Assembly: GCF_031932625.1 (NCBI RefSeq)
Contig: NZ_JAVSCK010000003.1
Coordinates: 496,001 to 560,000 of the forward strand
DNA from: Hwangdonia seohaensis
GTDB lineage: Bacteria; Bacteroidota; Bacteroidia; Flavobacteriales; Flavobacteriaceae
DNA: 64,000 nucleotides
Direction of reading: 5' to 3'
In this document: positions 62,211 to 64,000 of the stretch, one piece after another
Layout: each line of letters opens with the position of its first letter
Numbering within the stretch: the stretch's first letter is position 1
Position numbers and translations under genes: made by a program
The notes under the pieces: generated by a model
Told to the model about the DNA's origin: nothing
Databases searched by the model: none
Seen by the model: only the letters and a program-made list of their open reading frames with translations

Positions 62211-63788
62211 ATGGATAATAATTCAATAATATTAACAGTAGGAGGCGTACTATTAGGGCTTATAATAGGATTTATTATAGCTAAAATGCTTGAAAAAAAC
62301 AAAGCTTCTAAGTTAATACGAGATGCCAAACGAAGCGCATCCAACATATTAAAGGAAGCTAATACCGAAGGCGAATCTATTAAAAAAGATAAAATACTTC
62401 AAGCCAAGGAAAAGTTTATAGAGCTAAAATCTGAGCACGAAAAAGTTATTTTATCTCGTGATAAAAAGATTGCTGAAGCCGAAAAGCGCATCCGCGATAA
62501 AGAATCTCAAATATCGAGCGAGCTTTCAAAAAACAAAAAGTTGAATGCCACGCTTGAAGCCAAACAAAAAGATTACAGTTACAGACTCGATGTTTTGGAC
62601 AAGAAACAGGAGGCCTTGGATAAACTTCACAAAAGCCAAGTGCAACAACTCGAGGTTATTTCCAGTTTATCGGCCGAAGAAGCGAAAGAACAATTGGTTG
62701 AATCCTTAAAAGGAGAAGCCAAAAACGACGCTATGTCCTATATCCAAGGCGCGTTGGAAGAAGCAAAATTAACTGCCGAACAAGATGCTAAAAAGATTAT
62801 TATAAATACTATACAACGTATAGGAACTGAGGAAGCCGTTGATAACTGTGTGTCTGTTTTCAATATAGAATCAGACGATGTTAAAGGACGCATTATTGGA
62901 CGGGAAGGAAGAAATATTCGTGCTATTGAAGCGGCTACAGGTGTTGAAATTATTGTTGACGATACGCCAGAAGCCATTATTTTGTCGTGTTTTGATTCGG
63001 TTCGAAGAGAAATTGCTCGATTATCGCTGCATAAATTAGTGACCGATGGCAGAATTCACCCTGCAAGAATTGAGGAGGTTGTAAAGAAAACACAAAAACA
63101 AATTGAACAGGAAATAATTGAAGTTGGTAAACGCACCGTTATAGATTTAGGAATTCATAATTTACATCCGGAACTGATAAAGATGGTTGGAAGAATGAAG
63201 TACCGTTCTTCTTACGGCCAAAACCTGTTACAACACTCACGCGAAGTAGCTAAACTTTGTGGTGTAATGGCCGCCGAATTGGGGCTGAATCCTAAATTGG
63301 CAAAACGTGCAGGTTTACTGCACGATATTGGAAAAGTGCCAGATGCAGAAGCAGATATGGAAACACCACACGCTATACTTGGTATGCAATGGGCTGAAAA
63401 GTATAATGAAAAGGATGATGTATGCAATGCTATTGGAGCGCACCATGATGAAATTGAAATGAAATCGTTGCTCGCGCCAATAGTACAGGTTTGTGATGCC
63501 ATTTCTGGAGCACGCCCTGGAGCACGCCGACAAGTATTGGATAGTTATATTCAACGTTTAAAGGATTTAGAAGATATTGCTTTTGGTTTCCAAGGCGTTA
63601 AAAAAGCTTATGCTATTCAAGCAGGTAGAGAACTACGAGTTATTGTTGAAAGCGAAAAAGTGGACGACCAAAAAGCCGCGGAATTATCATTTAGTATTTC
63701 CCAAAAAGTACAAACCGATATGACTTATCCAGGTCAAGTTAAGGTGACCGTAATTAGAGAAACAAGAGCGGTAAATATTGCAAAATAG
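62211..63788 (+). CDS. rny: Ribonuclease Y
   Basis: A 525-residue membrane-anchored endoribonuclease that starts mRNA decay. N-terminal membrane helix (about 6-24; LTVGGVLLGLIIGFIIAKML), long coiled coil (about 30-205), KH domain (about 220-275; VKGRIIGREGRNIRAIEAATGVEIIVDDTPEAI) and HD domain (about 340-430; RAGLLHDIGKVPDAEADMETPHAILG) are present. The residue spacing fits the family and length is normal. The gene follows the candidate 6S RNA. A terminator is downstream. Confidence 0.94.
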   Translation: MDNNSIILTVGGVLLGLIIGFIIAKMLEKNKASKLIRDAKRSASNILKEANTEGESIKKDKILQAKEKFIELKSEHEKVILSRDKKIAEAEKRIRDKESQISSELSKNKKLNATLEAKQKDYSYRLDVLDKKQEALDKLHKSQVQQLEVISSLSAEEAKEQLVESLKGEAKNDAMSYIQGALEEAKLTAEQDAKKIIINTIQRIGTEEAVDNCVSVFNIESDDVKGRIIGREGRNIRAIEAATGVEIIVDDTPEAIILSCFDSVRREIARLSLHKLVTDGRIHPARIEEVVKKTQKQIEQEIIEVGKRTVIDLGIHNLHPELIKMVGRMKYRSSYGQNLLQHSREVAKLCGVMAAELGLNPKLAKRAGLLHDIGKVPDAEADMETPHAILGMQWAEKYNEKDDVCNAIGAHHDEIEMKSLLAPIVQVCDAISGARPGARRQVLDSYIQRLKDLEDIAFGFQGVKKAYAIQAGRELRVIVESEKVDDQKAAELSFSISQKVQTDMTYPGQVKVTVIRETRAVNIAK

Positions 63789-63804
63789 CAAGTTAAACGA
63801 ATCA

Positions 63805-63840
63805 TAAAAAAAAAAATCAGCTTTAAGCTGATTTTTTTTT
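63805..63840. terminator. Bidirectional terminator after rny
   Basis: An A-tract plus ATCAGCTT pairs with AAGCTGAT and a T-tract (63805-63840). It ends rny (+), and its right half overlaps the last codons of the convergent histidine kinase gene (stop TAA at 63823-63825, minus strand). Confidence 0.75.
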
Positions 63841-64000
63841 GTTTGGAATAGTGATTGTAAAGGTGGTACCAACATTTACTTTGCTATCAAGGGTTATCTC
63901 GCCTCCGTAAGCTTCAATTTGGTTTTTTATTAAGTAAAGGCCAACACCTTCAGAATCTTGGTTGTTGTGAAACGTTTTATACAGCCCAAAAACGGAGTCT
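63823..64000 (-). CDS. Sensor histidine kinase, C-terminal fragment (partial)
   Basis: Only the last 59 codons are in the window; the start lies beyond base 64000. The reverse frame reads VFGLYKTFHNNQDSEGVGLYLIKNQIEAYGGEITLDSKVNVGTTFTITIPNKKK and a stop. The SEGVGLYLIKNQIEAYGGEI stretch is the G2 box and following helix of a HATPase_c domain, and TTFTITIP is the usual last strand. The rest of the kinase, its sensor part and any partner regulator cannot be seen. The gene end overlaps the terminator hairpin. Confidence 0.85.
   Translation of the reverse strand, partial: DSVFGLYKTFHNNQDSEGVGLYLIKNQIEAYGGEITLDSKVNVGTTFTITIPNKKKSA

Noticed and set aside
1..64000. CRISPR array, tRNA or rRNA genes, prophage or toxin-antitoxin loci
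   Set aside because: No spaced direct repeats, no cloverleaf-like sequences in the spacers, and no phage, transposase or toxin-like proteins were found.

Overview
The window looks like chromosomal DNA of a marine-type member of the Flavobacteriaceae (Bacteroidota). The evidence is AT-rich DNA, two SusC/RagA-style TonB receptors with a carboxypeptidase-like N-terminal domain, two DUF5916 barrel proteins, a type IX secretion C-terminal sorting domain, FabV-type enoyl reductase, TIGR02757 and CCC-motif families, and promoters of the Bacteroidota type (TTG near -33, TAnnTTTG near -7). No rRNA, tRNA, CRISPR array, prophage or transposase gene was seen. Most of the window is ordinary core genome; the unusual material lies mainly between genes.

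Layout. 1-4.8 kb: 3' end of a phosphoglycerate dehydrogenase gene, a DUF937 protein, a lipoprotein, a membrane protein, a small His/Cys-rich protein and a TonB receptor with a His-rich loop (probable metal uptake). 4.8-9.4 kb: an inverted-repeat element, a small membrane protein, folE, a DUF5916 protein and a LolD-type ATPase. 9.5-12.6 kb: a lipoprotein, an MscS channel, TIGR02757 and the 3' remnant of an EamA transporter gene. 12.7-17.3 kb: topoisomerase IV (parE-parC). 17.3-24.8 kb: an efflux module (MacB-like permease, ATPase, HlyD adaptor) divergent from a sigma-54 response regulator and histidine kinase. The spacer between them holds two copies of a TGTTC-N6-GAACA palindrome, a sigma-54-like promoter and a 21-codon hydrophobic ORF. 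24.8-32.9 kb: a minus-strand block with miaA, a K+ channel, a transglutaminase-like protein, an exonuclease/GIY-YIG protein that seems to start at ATT, yggS, a 3-hydroxyacyl-CoA dehydrogenase and a Gfo/Idh/MocA oxidoreductase.

33-46.6 kb: pcm, a CDF-like cation transporter, an S15-family peptidase, smpB, an S41 peptidase, a doubly frameshifted secreted-protein pseudogene, a LytTR two-component pair, an ankyrin-like Tat protein, and a second DUF5916 protein translationally coupled to a TPR lipoprotein. 46.7-49.4 kb: lpd and fabV. 49.5-56.9 kb: small membrane proteins, a T9SS cargo protein, a Smr protein, a lipoprotein with calcium-binding repeats, a cysteine desulfurase and a PH-domain protein. 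57-61.1 kb: a TonB receptor and an M23 peptidase. 61.4-63.8 kb: a coiled-coil protein, zapA, a probable 6S-type RNA and rny. The window ends inside a histidine kinase gene.

The best candidates for new biology are the regulated efflux locus with its putative micropeptide, the structured RNA between zapA and rny, the ATT start, and the heptamer repeat inside yggS.
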